DNA from: Pseudanabaena sp. Salubria-1
GTDB lineage: Bacteria > Cyanobacteriota > Cyanobacteriia > Pseudanabaenales > Pseudanabaenaceae
Assembly: GCA_023336205.1 (NCBI GenBank)
Contig: JALQCR010000010.1
Span: 62,001 to 126,000 of the forward strand
Length of the DNA stretch: 64,000 bases
Direction of reading: 5' to 3'
Position numbers and translations under genes: made by a program. Every line of letters starts with the position of its first letter. Within the stretch, counting starts at the first letter, position 1. The notes under the pieces were generated by a model. It did not search any database, had not been told where the DNA came from, and saw only the letters and a program-made list of their open reading frames with translations. Of this stretch, positions 54,066-62,320 are shown piece after piece.

Positions 54066-54740
54066 ATGAATACTCCAAATATAATTCTGGCGGGATATCT
54101 TGCGGGAGCTACCGATTACATCCCGATCGCCCAAAAATTACAAAGTAAAAACTTATCGGCAACAGTCGTCCCTTTGAAATGGTGGGACTGGGTTCCGACG
54201 GTGGGCGGACGCTCGATCGCGCCAATTTTAGAAAAGCTTGACCAAACCGTAAACCAAGAATTAGAAAAATCAGGTGCATCGAAAGTAAATATCATTGCCC
54301 ATTCCGCAGGAGGATGGCTCTCACGGATTTATCTAGGCGATCGCCCCTATTACGACAAGGTTTGGGATGCGCGTTCTAAGGTTGCCAAACTGGTTTGTCT
54401 GGGAACTCCTCAACGTAGTCTCGAACCTTGGTCACTGCCAAATTTAGGTTTTGTCAATGACAATTATCCTGATGCTTTTTATGATGATATTGAATATATC
54501 TGTGTGGCAGGAAATGCGGTACAGGGCAAAAAATCTACACCCAAAAAATGGCTTGCCTATAGTAGTTACGAACTCACGATTGGGCAAGGTGATGTATGGG
54601 GCGATGGCATAATTCCGATTGAAGCGGCTTATTTAGATGGAGCGAAGAATATGGCGATCGATGGTGTTTATCATTCTCCGCGATCGGGTAAATGGTATGG
54701 CTCTCAAGAGGTGGTTGATATCTGGGCAGAGTATCTGTAA
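54066..54740 (+). CDS. Lipase-like alpha/beta-hydrolase
   Basis: The protein has 224 residues. The nucleophile elbow is AHSAGGWLSRIYL (G/A-x-S-x-G), with an oxyanion-region N-terminus NIILAGYLAGATDYIPIAQKLQ. The catalytic Asp (GQGDVWGDG) and His (GVYHSPRS) are placed as in lipases of the PGAP1/DUF676 type. No signal peptide. It is the last gene before a 330-bp gap with an RNA-like element. ATG 54066 is supported by the family start; an upstream ATT/ATG frame (54036) is unlikely. Confidence 0.75.
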   Translation: MNTPNIILAGYLAGATDYIPIAQKLQSKNLSATVVPLKWWDWVPTVGGRSIAPILEKLDQTVNQELEKSGASKVNIIAHSAGGWLSRIYLGDRPYYDKVWDARSKVAKLVCLGTPQRSLEPWSLPNLGFVNDNYPDAFYDDIEYICVAGNAVQGKKSTPKKWLAYSSYELTIGQGDVWGDGIIPIEAAYLDGAKNMAIDGVYHSPRSGKWYGSQEVVDIWAEYL

Positions 54741-54861
54741 TCCAAATGGGGAACTCAAAGCGACTCCTCTGAATGGGTAGATATATCTATAAAAAACAAA
54801 TAAAAGTACAAACATCAGCCAAAAGGCTTACAAAAAAAACCTATATTGCCCGACAAACTAG

Positions 54862-54890
54862 TAGACATTTTAGAAAGAGGGATGTATAGT
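54862..54890 (+). promoter_or_regulatory. Sigma-70-type promoter for a small RNA
   Basis: TAGACA (54862-54867) and TATAGT (54885-54890) are separated by exactly 17 bp, close to the consensus TTGACA-17-TATAAT. It lies in the gap between the hydrolase gene and the next genes, with no coding frame directly downstream. Confidence 0.6.
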
Positions 54891-54896
54891 ATAGAG

Positions 54897-54964
54897 GTGT
54901 GAGGAGCGAACAAAAGAAAAAGCCTAGGAACGAAACAGGGAAAGTAACCTAGGCTTTTTCTTTT
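54897..54964 (+). ncRNA. Candidate small RNA of about 68 nt
   Basis: It begins just after the promoter at 54862-54890 and ends in a 17-bp hairpin (54912-54928 with 54948-54964) whose last bases are T-rich (TTTTTCTTTT), an intrinsic terminator. The 5' single-stranded part contains GGTGTGAGGAG, an exact complement of the conserved Yfr1 core CUCCUCACACC. The hairpin loop holds GAAACAGGGAAAG, similar to the loop motif GGAAACA of Yfr2-type RNAs. Both similarities come from memory of the families; homology is not proven. Confidence 0.45.
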
Positions 54965-54977
54965 GGTTACCGTTAAT

Positions 54978-55016
54978 AAAAAAGAGAGAGTAGCTAATAG
55001 CTGCTCTCTCTTTTTT
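54978..55016 (+). terminator. Second terminator-like hairpin
   Basis: An 18-bp stem (54978-54995 and 54999-55016, one wobble pair) with loop AAT is followed by a T-run. It stands 14 bp beyond the small-RNA terminator and could act as a second stop. Confidence 0.6.
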
Positions 55017-55039
55017 TAATAAATTAAATGCACTGAATC

Positions 55040-55080
55040 AGAATAAACAAAGCCTCGCTTAGCGAGGCTTTGTTTATTCT
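55040..55080 (-). terminator. 19-bp-arm hairpin with GC-TTA-GC tip
   Basis: Arms 55040-55058 and 55062-55080 are exactly complementary around TTA. The DUF2288 stop codon (55074-55076) lies in the right arm. Its position after the minus-strand gene suggests termination or transcript protection there. Confidence 0.75.
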
Positions 55081-55379
55081 GGTGTGGAAATAGGGTCAAG
55101 TCTTACAAGAACAAATGGTGGCACAACAAGGCTAATAAACTCTTTTTCTTTGTTTGCATTCCAATCGCTAAGCTCCTCAGCCACAGGATGACGTATCCAG
55201 CCATCCTCGATCCATGATTGGACTAGCTGAGTATTATCCTCAGTTAGCGCAACGCCCACATCGACAATATCCAGCTTTGCCCCAACTAAAATTACTCGCG
55301 CCCTTGCAGCGTGGGGAGACAGCCAGTCCCATATCGCTACATCTACCATTTTGGTTAAATCTTCTTTTAAATTACTCAC
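55074..55379 (-). CDS. DUF2288 family protein
   Basis: The protein has 101 residues. AIWDWLSPHAARARVILVGAKLDIVDVGVALTEDNTQLVQSWIEDGWIRHPVAEELSDWN matches DUF2288 (W.WL.PHA...VI.V...LD...VG.A). GTG 55379 shares one base with the upstream UDG stop. The function is unknown; in cyanobacteria it is widely conserved. Confidence 0.8.
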   Translation of the reverse strand: MSNLKEDLTKMVDVAIWDWLSPHAARARVILVGAKLDIVDVGVALTEDNTQLVQSWIEDGWIRHPVAEELSDWNANKEKEFISLVVPPFVLVRLDPISTPE

Positions 55380-56158
55380 TAAAATTCCTCGTCATCATCA
55401 ACTACGCTATCAGCACCAATAATTTCTAGATACTTGGCTTTGATCGCTTTCACATCTTGCCATGTTAGCCACTTGGGACTGCCTTGTTCACGACTTTGAT
55501 TTCGCAATAAATAAGAGGGATGGAATATTGGCATTACTAAACGCCCTTCCCACTCGTACCATTTGCCACGCACTTTAGTAATGCCTAACTTTTCGCCCAA
55601 TATTGACTTAAGTGATGTTGCGCCTGTTAACAAGATAATTTTAGGATCAACGAGACGAATTTGCTCAAGCAAGTAGGGTTTGCAGGTGGTAGTTTCTATT
55701 TCGGTGGGGACACGATTATTGGGGGGGCGACATTTGACGGTATTGCAAACATAGATGTCTTTATTGGTGTCAAATCCTACTGATTCTAAGATTTTGTCTA
55801 AAAGCTGTCCAGATTTTCCAACAAATGGCAATCCTGATAGGTCTTCTTGTTCACCAGGTGCTTCGCCGATGATCAGGATTTTGGCATTGCGATCGCCTCT
55901 TTCGACGACAACATTAGTCCGCGTTGGGGCAAGTGGGCATTTCTGACAATTGCAAGCTGCCTCTCGCAATGCGTCTAGGCTGGTAAATTGCTCATGCGCT
56001 GGCAAAGGGGCAGCAGGTACGGGGCTAGTATTTTTAGCAGTCCGCGCAGTTTTTTTTGCAGGTGAGGCATCAGCAGATCCCTCCGCATGGGGAAGCTCTA
56101 CCAAAGGAACCTCCGATGGAGTCAGATCAAACAGGCTCATTTGTTCTTTGTCAGTCAT
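55379..56158 (-). CDS. udg: Uracil-DNA glycosylase, family 4
   Basis: The protein has 259 residues. Catalytic motif GEAPGEQEDLSGLPFVGKSGQLL (family 4), HPSYLLRN (motif 2) and four cysteines (CQKCPL, KCRPP, TTCKP) that bind an iron-sulfur cluster are present. It removes uracil from DNA in base-excision repair. The first ~70 residues are Ala/Pro-rich and probably disordered. ATG 56158 begins MTDKEQMSLFDLT. It overlaps DUF2288 by one base. Confidence 0.9.
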   Translation of the reverse strand: MTDKEQMSLFDLTPSEVPLVELPHAEGSADASPAKKTARTAKNTSPVPAAPLPAHEQFTSLDALREAACNCQKCPLAPTRTNVVVERGDRNAKILIIGEAPGEQEDLSGLPFVGKSGQLLDKILESVGFDTNKDIYVCNTVKCRPPNNRVPTEIETTTCKPYLLEQIRLVDPKIILLTGATSLKSILGEKLGITKVRGKWYEWEGRLVMPIFHPSYLLRNQSREQGSPKWLTWQDVKAIKAKYLEIIGADSVVDDDEEF

Positions 56159-56360
56159 AGACAGGTTATGCGCCCCAAATCATTGCTTATTGCTAATATC
56201 TTACCTGTGTCAGCAAGTTATTTGAAAACACGTTTCAGTAATTTGTATTTTAATTTCTTGAAATATCACTAATTCTTTGAGGAAGGATAAACTCCACGAT
56301 GCAAATTTATACCAATTCACAAAAGGGTGTGAGTTAAAAGCCAAAACCTGTAAGGGTTTT

Positions 56361-56393
56361 AAAACATAAAATGGCTACGCCATTTTATGTTTT
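56361..56393 (-). terminator. 15-bp-arm hairpin with GC-TAC-GC tip after alr
   Basis: Arms 56361-56375 and 56379-56393 are exactly complementary around TAC. It begins 5 bp after the alr stop; the minus-strand end reads GTTTTAAAACCC. Likely alr terminator. Confidence 0.75.
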
Positions 56394-56397
56394 GGTG

Positions 56398-57555
56398 CTA
56401 GATAGCGTTCGGTAAAGTCATAAGACCGATCGCATTGACAACATTAATCCTTGGCAATCGATTCTTAAACCCGCAAAGAATTTCCCATGAAATCGTACCT
56501 AATAAATTAGCCCAGTCGTCAGCAGTATTTTCAGATTCACCACCCAAAAATGTCACCACATCGCCAACATTTACATTGGGAACATGAGTTACATCGATCG
56601 CACATTGATCCATCGTGATTGTGCCAATCTGAGCAACTTTTTGACCGTTTACTGCCACACGAATCCGATTAGACAAACCGCGAGGAATACCGTCTGCATA
56701 GCCAATCGCTACAGTTGCCATTTTCATATCTTGTGCGGCGATGAATGAGCGACCGTAACTAACACTTGTCCCAGCCTTAATTTCTTTAACTTGAGTAATC
56801 CGCGCCTTGACCGTGAGCGCAGGACGTAGATCAACAATATTTTTGAGATGGGGCGCGGGATAAAGACCGTAAATTCCCAAACCAGTTCGCACAATGTCGT
56901 AATGGATTTGGCGATCGCATAGCATCGCGGCTGTATTGCAAATGTGAATACGAGATGGATAGATCCCTTCAGCTTTGAGATCTGCAATTACTTGCTCAAA
57001 TCTTTGGGTTTGTAATTGCATGAACGTGCGATCGCTGTCATCGGCAGTAGCAAAGTGCGAATAAACGCTCATTATTTCTAAATTAGGCAAATGCTGCACC
57101 AGTTGAGCAAAGGCGATCGCCTCTTGCCAATTTACCCCTAGCCGTGACATACCTGTATCAATTTTGAGGTGGACAGGAACCTGCTCGCCAGTTTGCGAGA
57201 GCACTTCGTGATAGATCAGTGCTTGTTTAGGATTACAAATCGTCGGTTGCAATCGATATTCGGCGATCGCCTTAATCTCATCAACGCCATTGGTCGCCCC
57301 TAAAATCACAATTGGCGCTGTAATTCCTGCTCGACGCAACTGAATACCTTCAGGAATTGTGGCAACACCTAACCAAGTCGCTCCTGCCTCGATTGCAGTT
57401 TGACTAACATCAATTGCCCCATGTCCATAGGCATCAGCCTTTACAATCGCCATTAGCTCAGTTGGCGAAGTCAGCAAGGATTTTAATTGATGCACATTAT
57501 GCTTAATTGCTGAGAGTTCGATTTCCACCCAGGCTCGATGGTTTTGCTTGAGCAT
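56398..57555 (-). CDS. alr: Alanine racemase
   Basis: It converts L- to D-alanine for peptidoglycan. The protein has 385 residues. The PLP-lysine motif is MAIVKADAYGHGA near residue 36; the second catalytic Tyr lies in SYGRSF, and IGTITMDQCAIDV is typical. ATG 57555 is chosen because GAGGAG stands 8-9 nt upstream and the longer GTG start (57594) has no such site. The neighbouring gene downstream is unrelated. Confidence 0.93.
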   Translation of the reverse strand: MLKQNHRAWVEIELSAIKHNVHQLKSLLTSPTELMAIVKADAYGHGAIDVSQTAIEAGATWLGVATIPEGIQLRRAGITAPIVILGATNGVDEIKAIAEYRLQPTICNPKQALIYHEVLSQTGEQVPVHLKIDTGMSRLGVNWQEAIAFAQLVQHLPNLEIMSVYSHFATADDSDRTFMQLQTQRFEQVIADLKAEGIYPSRIHICNTAAMLCDRQIHYDIVRTGLGIYGLYPAPHLKNIVDLRPALTVKARITQVKEIKAGTSVSYGRSFIAAQDMKMATVAIGYADGIPRGLSNRIRVAVNGQKVAQIGTITMDQCAIDVTHVPNVNVGDVVTFLGGESENTADDWANLLGTISWEILCGFKNRLPRINVVNAIGLMTLPNAI

Positions 57556-57845
57556 TACAGCGCACTCCTCATACGTTAATCTGGTTTGCAGCACCTAAGA
57601 TAATGCAAACCTCTAAATTATTTCTAGCTTACAAAACGTTATATTAATTTGATTCGGCAAAAACACGCTTGTCTTTCTAGCAAGATCTGTAACAAACTCA
57701 AATCAGCTTTTGATAGCCCCCATAATTCTCAGAATAGAAACCAAATCTAAGTTTATCGAGTCTTGTTTAAGACCAGCATCGCCAAAACTAGATTTACAAT
57801 GAGAATTGCGATCAGTATTTTTACTTAGTCTAATTATCTATACTT

Positions 57846-59219
57846 ATGCGACTTATGCAACTACCAAGTTTTATGCCTCAAGATTGGCGAAAACATCAAT
57901 TTAGTCATAATCTTAGACATATCTTTAGGCAAATGTTGCGATCTCGCAAACGTTTTTTGTCATTTCTTTTTGTCTTAACTTTTGCAACCACACTACTTTT
58001 GAATAGCCTGCTCCCTGTCTTGCTAGGCAATGATCAAGCGATCGCTCAAATAAACCCACAAACAAAACCACAAATAAAACTACTAGTCCCACCGTTAAAG
58101 CAACCAGTTATCCCACCCCGTTCACCAATCAACCAACCCATAGACAAGCGTCAAGAGATTCGCGGCGTATGGTTGACGAGTAATGACTTTGCAATGTTTA
58201 GTGATCGCAAACAGCTGAGTGAGGCTCTACAACAACTAAAGCAACTCAATTTCAACACTATCTATCCCGTTGTCTGGAACTCAGGCTATGCCATGTATCC
58301 CAGTACTGTCGCTCAAGAAGCAGGAGCGCAGCCTTTTGTTTATCGTGGGTCTGAAGGACATGATATTGTTGCCGACATCATCGCGCAGGGACATAAAAAT
58401 AATTTATTAGTGATGCCTTGGTTTGAGTTTGGATTTATGGCTCCAGAAATGTCTGAGCTAGCGATCGCACATCCCGATTGGCTGACACAACAACGCAATG
58501 GCGATAAAACTTCGATCACGGCTGCTGGTGAAGTCGCATGGCTCAATCCTTTTCATCCCGAAGTGCAAAAATTCTTGACAGAATTAATATTGGAAGCAGT
58601 GTCCAATTACGATTTGGATGGCATTCAATTTGACGATCACACTAGTCTCCCTAAGACCTTTGGCTACGATCGCTACACCCTCAATCTTTATCGCCAAGAG
58701 ACTAAAAAAGAGGCTCCCGCTGATGTCAATGATCCTAATTGGGTACGCTGGCGTGCTAATAAAATTACGGCTTTTATGGCAAGACTTAGTAAAGCTGTAA
58801 AGCAAAGAAAACCAAATGTGATTTTCTCAGTATCTCCTAACTATTACGATTTTGCCTATAAGCAACAGTTGCAAGACTGGCTAGGTTGGGTACGTCAAGG
58901 CTTTGTCGATGAATTACTGGTACAGGTATATCGCAATGACTTAGATGATTATCTTTCTCAAATTAGCCGTCCTGAGATTGCAGAAGTACAAAATAAGATT
59001 TCCACAGCGATCGCAATTCTCTCTGGACTTCGCAATAGTAATGTGCCGATGTCTAGGGTTTATTCCCAAGCTATAAATGCCCAAAATAGAGGCTTAGGTG
59101 TTTCGTTCTTTTATTACAAGAGCTTATGGGGCTACGGACCAGAAACAGTTGCTGAACGACAAAAAGAATTTCAATATCTATTCCGAACTCCTGCACCAAG
59201 GTTTGCGAACAGAAATTGA
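57846..59219 (+). CDS. GHL10/DUF187-type glycoside hydrolase-like protein
   Basis: The protein has 457 residues. A membrane anchor or signal (FLSFLFVLTFATTLLLNSLLPVLL) is followed by a Pro-rich linker and a TIM-barrel-like domain (~95-450): EIRGVWLTSNDFAMFSDRKQL, YPVVWNSGYAMYPS, LLVMPWFEFGFMAPE, LDGIQFDDHTSLP, IFSVSPNYYDFAYKQQLQDW. This fits the GHL10 group in cyanobacteria, likely a cell-wall or glycan hydrolase. Catalytic residues are not assigned. ATG 57846 is the first codon. Confidence 0.8.
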   Translation: MRLMQLPSFMPQDWRKHQFSHNLRHIFRQMLRSRKRFLSFLFVLTFATTLLLNSLLPVLLGNDQAIAQINPQTKPQIKLLVPPLKQPVIPPRSPINQPIDKRQEIRGVWLTSNDFAMFSDRKQLSEALQQLKQLNFNTIYPVVWNSGYAMYPSTVAQEAGAQPFVYRGSEGHDIVADIIAQGHKNNLLVMPWFEFGFMAPEMSELAIAHPDWLTQQRNGDKTSITAAGEVAWLNPFHPEVQKFLTELILEAVSNYDLDGIQFDDHTSLPKTFGYDRYTLNLYRQETKKEAPADVNDPNWVRWRANKITAFMARLSKAVKQRKPNVIFSVSPNYYDFAYKQQLQDWLGWVRQGFVDELLVQVYRNDLDDYLSQISRPEIAEVQNKISTAIAILSGLRNSNVPMSRVYSQAINAQNRGLGVSFFYYKSLWGYGPETVAERQKEFQYLFRTPAPRFANRN

Positions 59220-59236
59220 TGATGATTTTTCAAATT

Positions 59237-59545
59237 TTACGCAACCGTCAGTACTTTTTCATATTCTTGATAGTTCTGTAGAGCATCCCACAGATCTACC
59301 TTTTGCTGAAGATTGAGCCATGATTCAGGTCCATTACCCAAAGCTTTCCCAATTCTGATTGCCATATCGACAGTCACTGGTCTATGCCCCTGAATGATCT
59401 GATTAACTGAGCGTCGTGAGACTCCAAGCATCTTGGCAAATTGAGTCTGCGATATTTCTGCATCTTCTAATATATCCAAAAGTATCTCTCCAGGATGAGA
59501 GGGTCTAACTTTTCGATTTTTTAAACTTTCTAATAATTCATCCAT
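59237..59545 (-). CDS. higA: HigA-type antitoxin
   Basis: The protein has 102 residues from ATG 59545. RPSHPGEILLDILEDAEISQTQFAKMLGVSRRSVNQIIQGHRPVTVDMAIRIGKALGNGPESWLNLQQKVDLW is the XRE helix-turn-helix family with the typical HPGEIL start and P..WLNLQ ending. It represses its own operon and neutralises HigB. It lies 78 bp downstream of the toxin gene. A perfect hairpin separates the two. Confidence 0.92.
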   Translation of the reverse strand: MDELLESLKNRKVRPSHPGEILLDILEDAEISQTQFAKMLGVSRRSVNQIIQGHRPVTVDMAIRIGKALGNGPESWLNLQQKVDLWDALQNYQEYEKVLTVA

Positions 59546-59585
59546 AAAATTATTTCTTTTTTGCAACGTGAATATGCTAATTGTG

Positions 59586-59624
59586 AACTCAGAGATGTGA
59601 TTGATGTAATCACATCTCTGAGTT
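59586..59624 (-). terminator. 17-bp-arm hairpin between higB and higA
   Basis: Arms 59586-59602 and 59608-59624 pair exactly; the loop is 5 nt. It sits at the higB stop codon, in the toxin-antitoxin gap. It could reduce or delay higA expression relative to higB, or mark a processing site. Confidence 0.65.
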
Positions 59625-59902
59625 TATTTTCTGTGATAGTCTTCGTGGTTTACGTCATAAGCATGACCATTTTCAAATCTAAATGTAATTCGCCAATTTC
59701 CAGTTGTTTTAATCGACCAAATACCTTTCCTATTTCCTTGCAGTTCATGTAAATCATATCCAGATATCTTGAGGTTTTCTATTTTTGAAGCAGAATCTAT
59801 ATGTTCCAGCCTTTTCTGCAATTTTTTTTGTTCTTTTGTCGTTGCTTCTTTTTCACCTTTGAATAACGCTTCAAGTAACTTATCTTTAAACTTTTTAATC
59901 AT
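59624..59902 (-). CDS. higB: HigB-type toxin
   Basis: The protein has 92 residues. HIDSASKIENLKISGYDLHELQGNRKGIWSIKTTGNWRITFRFENGHAYDVNHEDYHRK carries the HigB core, ending DVNHEDYH. It is a RelE-superfamily mRNA interferase that acts on the ribosome. Toxin-first gene order is usual for higBA. ATG 59902. No frame defects seen. Confidence 0.92.
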   Translation of the reverse strand: MIKKFKDKLLEALFKGEKEATTKEQKKLQKRLEHIDSASKIENLKISGYDLHELQGNRKGIWSIKTTGNWRITFRFENGHAYDVNHEDYHRK

Positions 59903-60042
59903 GTTGTTTATTCTGTCTGTGAGTGTCGCTGTCTAAAATTTTGATATTCATATAAGCCTTTAATTTGATTAAATGGTGGATTAAAATTCCGTCACAGCCA
60001 TTACTGTAACCTATAATGTTACACATGTCAAACTCAAAAATA

Positions 60043-60071
60043 AAACAAGGTGAGACAATCTCACCTTGTTT
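60043..60071 (-). terminator. Terminator beyond the ribosomal protein S1 gene
   Basis: A 13-bp stem (60043-60055 and 60059-60071) with loop CAA. On the minus strand it is followed by TTTATTTTTG. It lies 32 bp downstream of the S1 stop. Confidence 0.75.
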
Positions 60072-60102
60072 ATAGGAAATATTAACTTTTCTTACAGCTT
60101 AA

Positions 60103-61143
60103 TTAAGCTTCAGCAATAACTTCTTCTACTGCTTCGGGTTCAGCAGCAACTTCTTCAGGGATTTCTGCTTCTTCCATAGCATCAGGAACTTCATACTCTT
60201 CTTCTTCAACTGCTGCCACAGGAATTTCCATTACCGCAGGAGCCGCATTGAGTTGTTCGCGGTACTTAGCTGCCATCTCTTCAGCCTTAGCGTAAACAAG
60301 TTGAGGGTCTTTGACCATATCACCTGGCTCGGCTTCAAGTTGCTTAGTAGAGAGCGAAATGCGTCCACGCTCTGCATCAAGGTCGATGATCATTACCTTC
60401 ACTTCGTCATTGACATTGAAGACATTGTGAGGAGTTTCGATATGCTCGTGGGAGATTTCGGAGATGTGCAACAAGCCACTGACACCACCGATGTCGATGA
60501 ATGCACCATAAGGCTTGATACCACGTACTACACCGATGACGACTTCGCCAACTTCGAGCTTGTTCATCTTACGCTCGACAAGGGCGCGGCGATGGCTGAG
60601 GACGAGACGGTTACGGTCTTCATCCACTTCCAAGAACTTGAGTGGCAATTCTTCGCCAACCAATTCTTCCTTAGGCTTACGAGTGCTGATGTGTGAACCA
60701 GGGATAAATCCACGTAGTCCTTCGATTCTGACCAGAGCACCACCACGGTTGGTAGCAAAAATGAGCGATCGCACGGTTGCGTCTTCTGCTTGCAACTGGC
60801 GTACACGTTCCCATGCTCTCATGTACTCGATGCGACGAATGGAGAGGGTTAGTTGTCCTTCTTCGTTTTCATCAGCGAGAATGAAAAACTCACGGGTTTC
60901 ATTGTTTTGTAAAACTTCTTCAGGCTGATCAACACGATTGATCGACATTTCCTGAATCGGGATGTAAGCTGCTGTTTTTGCACCAATGTCAATAAGTGCG
61001 CCTCTTGGCTCAATGCTAAATACTGTGCCTGCAACGATGTCGCCGGGGCTGAAGTGATAGTCGTATTTGTCTAAAAGTTTTGCAAAATCTTCATGAGTGA
61101 AGCCGACATTGGTAGCTGTGGCAGTTTTGGCCCGATTGATCAT
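60103..61143 (-). CDS. rpsA: 30S ribosomal protein S1
   Basis: The protein has 346 residues. Three S1 RNA-binding domains: ~33-100 (FSPGDIVAGTVFSIEPRGALIDIGAKTAAYIP), ~118-185 and ~198-268 (VGEVVIGVVRGIKPYGAFIDIGGVSGLLHISEI). The three-domain form of cyanobacteria and chloroplasts, ending in an acidic tail (AEEEEYEVPDAMEEAEIPEE). It helps bring mRNA to the ribosome. ATG 61143. Upstream 175 bp hold the promoter and leader. Confidence 0.93.
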   Translation of the reverse strand: MINRAKTATATNVGFTHEDFAKLLDKYDYHFSPGDIVAGTVFSIEPRGALIDIGAKTAAYIPIQEMSINRVDQPEEVLQNNETREFFILADENEEGQLTLSIRRIEYMRAWERVRQLQAEDATVRSLIFATNRGGALVRIEGLRGFIPGSHISTRKPKEELVGEELPLKFLEVDEDRNRLVLSHRRALVERKMNKLEVGEVVIGVVRGIKPYGAFIDIGGVSGLLHISEISHEHIETPHNVFNVNDEVKVMIIDLDAERGRISLSTKQLEAEPGDMVKDPQLVYAKAEEMAAKYREQLNAAPAVMEIPVAAVEEEEYEVPDAMEEAEIPEEVAAEPEAVEEVIAEA

Positions 61144-61319
61144 AACTAAATTTTTCCTTGTTCCTGTTTTGAATTTATCTGGTTTCCTCCCAGAAATGTA
61201 AGAGCAGTAGCCATTAAAGCTTGTTGCGGTTTACATCCTACGCCTATTGATGTTGTTAATATGTTGTTGATATTTAGTAAAATGTATAGGCATAGGTTTG
61301 CAATTATAGCGCACTTAAG

Positions 61320-61690
61320 CTATATCTCGAAAGTGTTAGCAAATATTTTTTCGATAACCTTGTAAGCGATCGCCCGATTGCGACCCTGTTCCTTTGCTGT
61401 TTATAGAGCTTGGTCAGCATAGGAAATTAAAATTTCGGGGCTTTGTGCTGCTGTGGGAATCAAGCTAGAAATGCCCATGCTCAAGGTAAAGATCTGGCTT
61501 ATATAGGTTTCATGGGGAATGGCGAGATTAGCGATCTCCCTTTGAATTTCGGTAGCAACTTTTAAGGTCCCTTCCAAATCCGTATTGCAAAGAACTACCA
61601 CAAATTCCTCGCCGCCATACCTTGCCGTTAAATCGGTTGGATGTTTGAGTACTTGGGCGATCGCCTGTGCGATTTGAAGCTGAGTAACGC
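61320..61690 (-). pseudogene. GGDEF-domain (diguanylate cyclase) 3'-end remnant
   Basis: In one frame the minus strand reads QIAQAIAQVLKHPTDLTARYGGEEFVVVLC, then EILISYADQAL, stop, TAKEQGRNRAIAYKV. The GGEEF motif and the ADQAL.TAKEQGRNR end are typical. A TAA replaces the expected Tyr codon in ALYTAKEQGRNR, and the domain N-terminal half is missing, replaced by an integrase remnant. It is not functional. Confidence 0.8.
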
Positions 61691-62023
61691 TTAGCTAGTC
61701 TAGTTTGTAGATCCGCAATAAGTTGAGGGCTAAGATCGCTCCTTTCTTTTTCTGTTCTACGTTCAGTTTCAATAGTCCTAGCAATCATTTGTTGACGATC
61801 TTCTGAGCTAGGAAAATAAAACAGCTTTACTGATTCGTTGTCAGTAAAAGGAAAATTGTTAGCTTTGCGGTCTGCCTTGATGCGTAGCTCGGTTTGTTTG
61901 ACCTGCTTTAGCTGCCTTTAGCTGCTTAGTATCGCTGTAAGATCCTAAGCCACTCAGTACAAATCTTTTACTTTTGTACTCGAAACTCAAGGTAATAGTG
62001 CCATTATTGTTAAACGTAGCCAT
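61690..62023 (-). pseudogene. Integrase N-terminal remnant joined to a GGDEF remnant
   Basis: From ATG 62023 (AGGTGAT upstream), MATFNNNGTITLSFEYKSKRFVLSGLGSY resembles the arm-type DNA-binding N-terminus of tyrosine integrases. After a frame change near 61910, where a short GCAGCTAAAG-like duplication sits, it continues as ELRIKADRKANNFPFTDNE. At ~61690 it passes into the GGDEF remnant. It begins about 107 bp from the 3' end of tRNA-Thr, the usual place for an integrase. Confidence 0.6.
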
Positions 62024-62130
62024 ATCACCTTAACCATCTAATGAGTAGTTAAGAGATACAAGACAAGGTTATTGCGGCTTTTACTGCGACTTTTTTAGGG
62101 TTTATCACACCTATTAAGCCGCAAAACCTA

Positions 62131-62202
62131 AGCCCTCAACGGGATTTGAACCCGTGACCTTTCCCTTACCAAGGGAATGCTCTACCCCTGAGCCATGAGG
62201 GC
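62131..62202 (-). tRNA. tRNA-Thr (anticodon GGT)
   Basis: On the minus strand: acceptor GCCCTCA/TGAGGGC, D-arm with CTCAGGGGTAGAGC, anticodon stem TTCCC/GGGAA enclosing TTGGTAA (anticodon GGT), T-arm ACGGGTTCAAATCCCGT. CCA not encoded. The discriminator base is T. The 3' end of the gene points toward the integrase remnant. Confidence 0.93.
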
Positions 62203-62320
62203 ATTTTTTAACGCTTTGCAATTATGACACAGTGACGTACATTTGTTGCAACCTCAGAGAAAATATTTTTATTGGGCTAAAATAGCTCGTAGCCTGATCA
62301 AGTATATACTGACTTTTTTT

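Noticed and set aside
54897..54964. Yfr1 itself on the minus strand
   Set aside because: CUCCUCACACC is present on that strand, but nothing like the 3' terminator hairpin follows it; the promoter and terminator geometry fits the plus strand.
60253..60928. Open frames on the plus strand opposite rpsA (147 and 137 residues)
   Set aside because: They are shadows of the S1 gene: composition follows the antisense of its codons, no ribosome site, no family resemblance.
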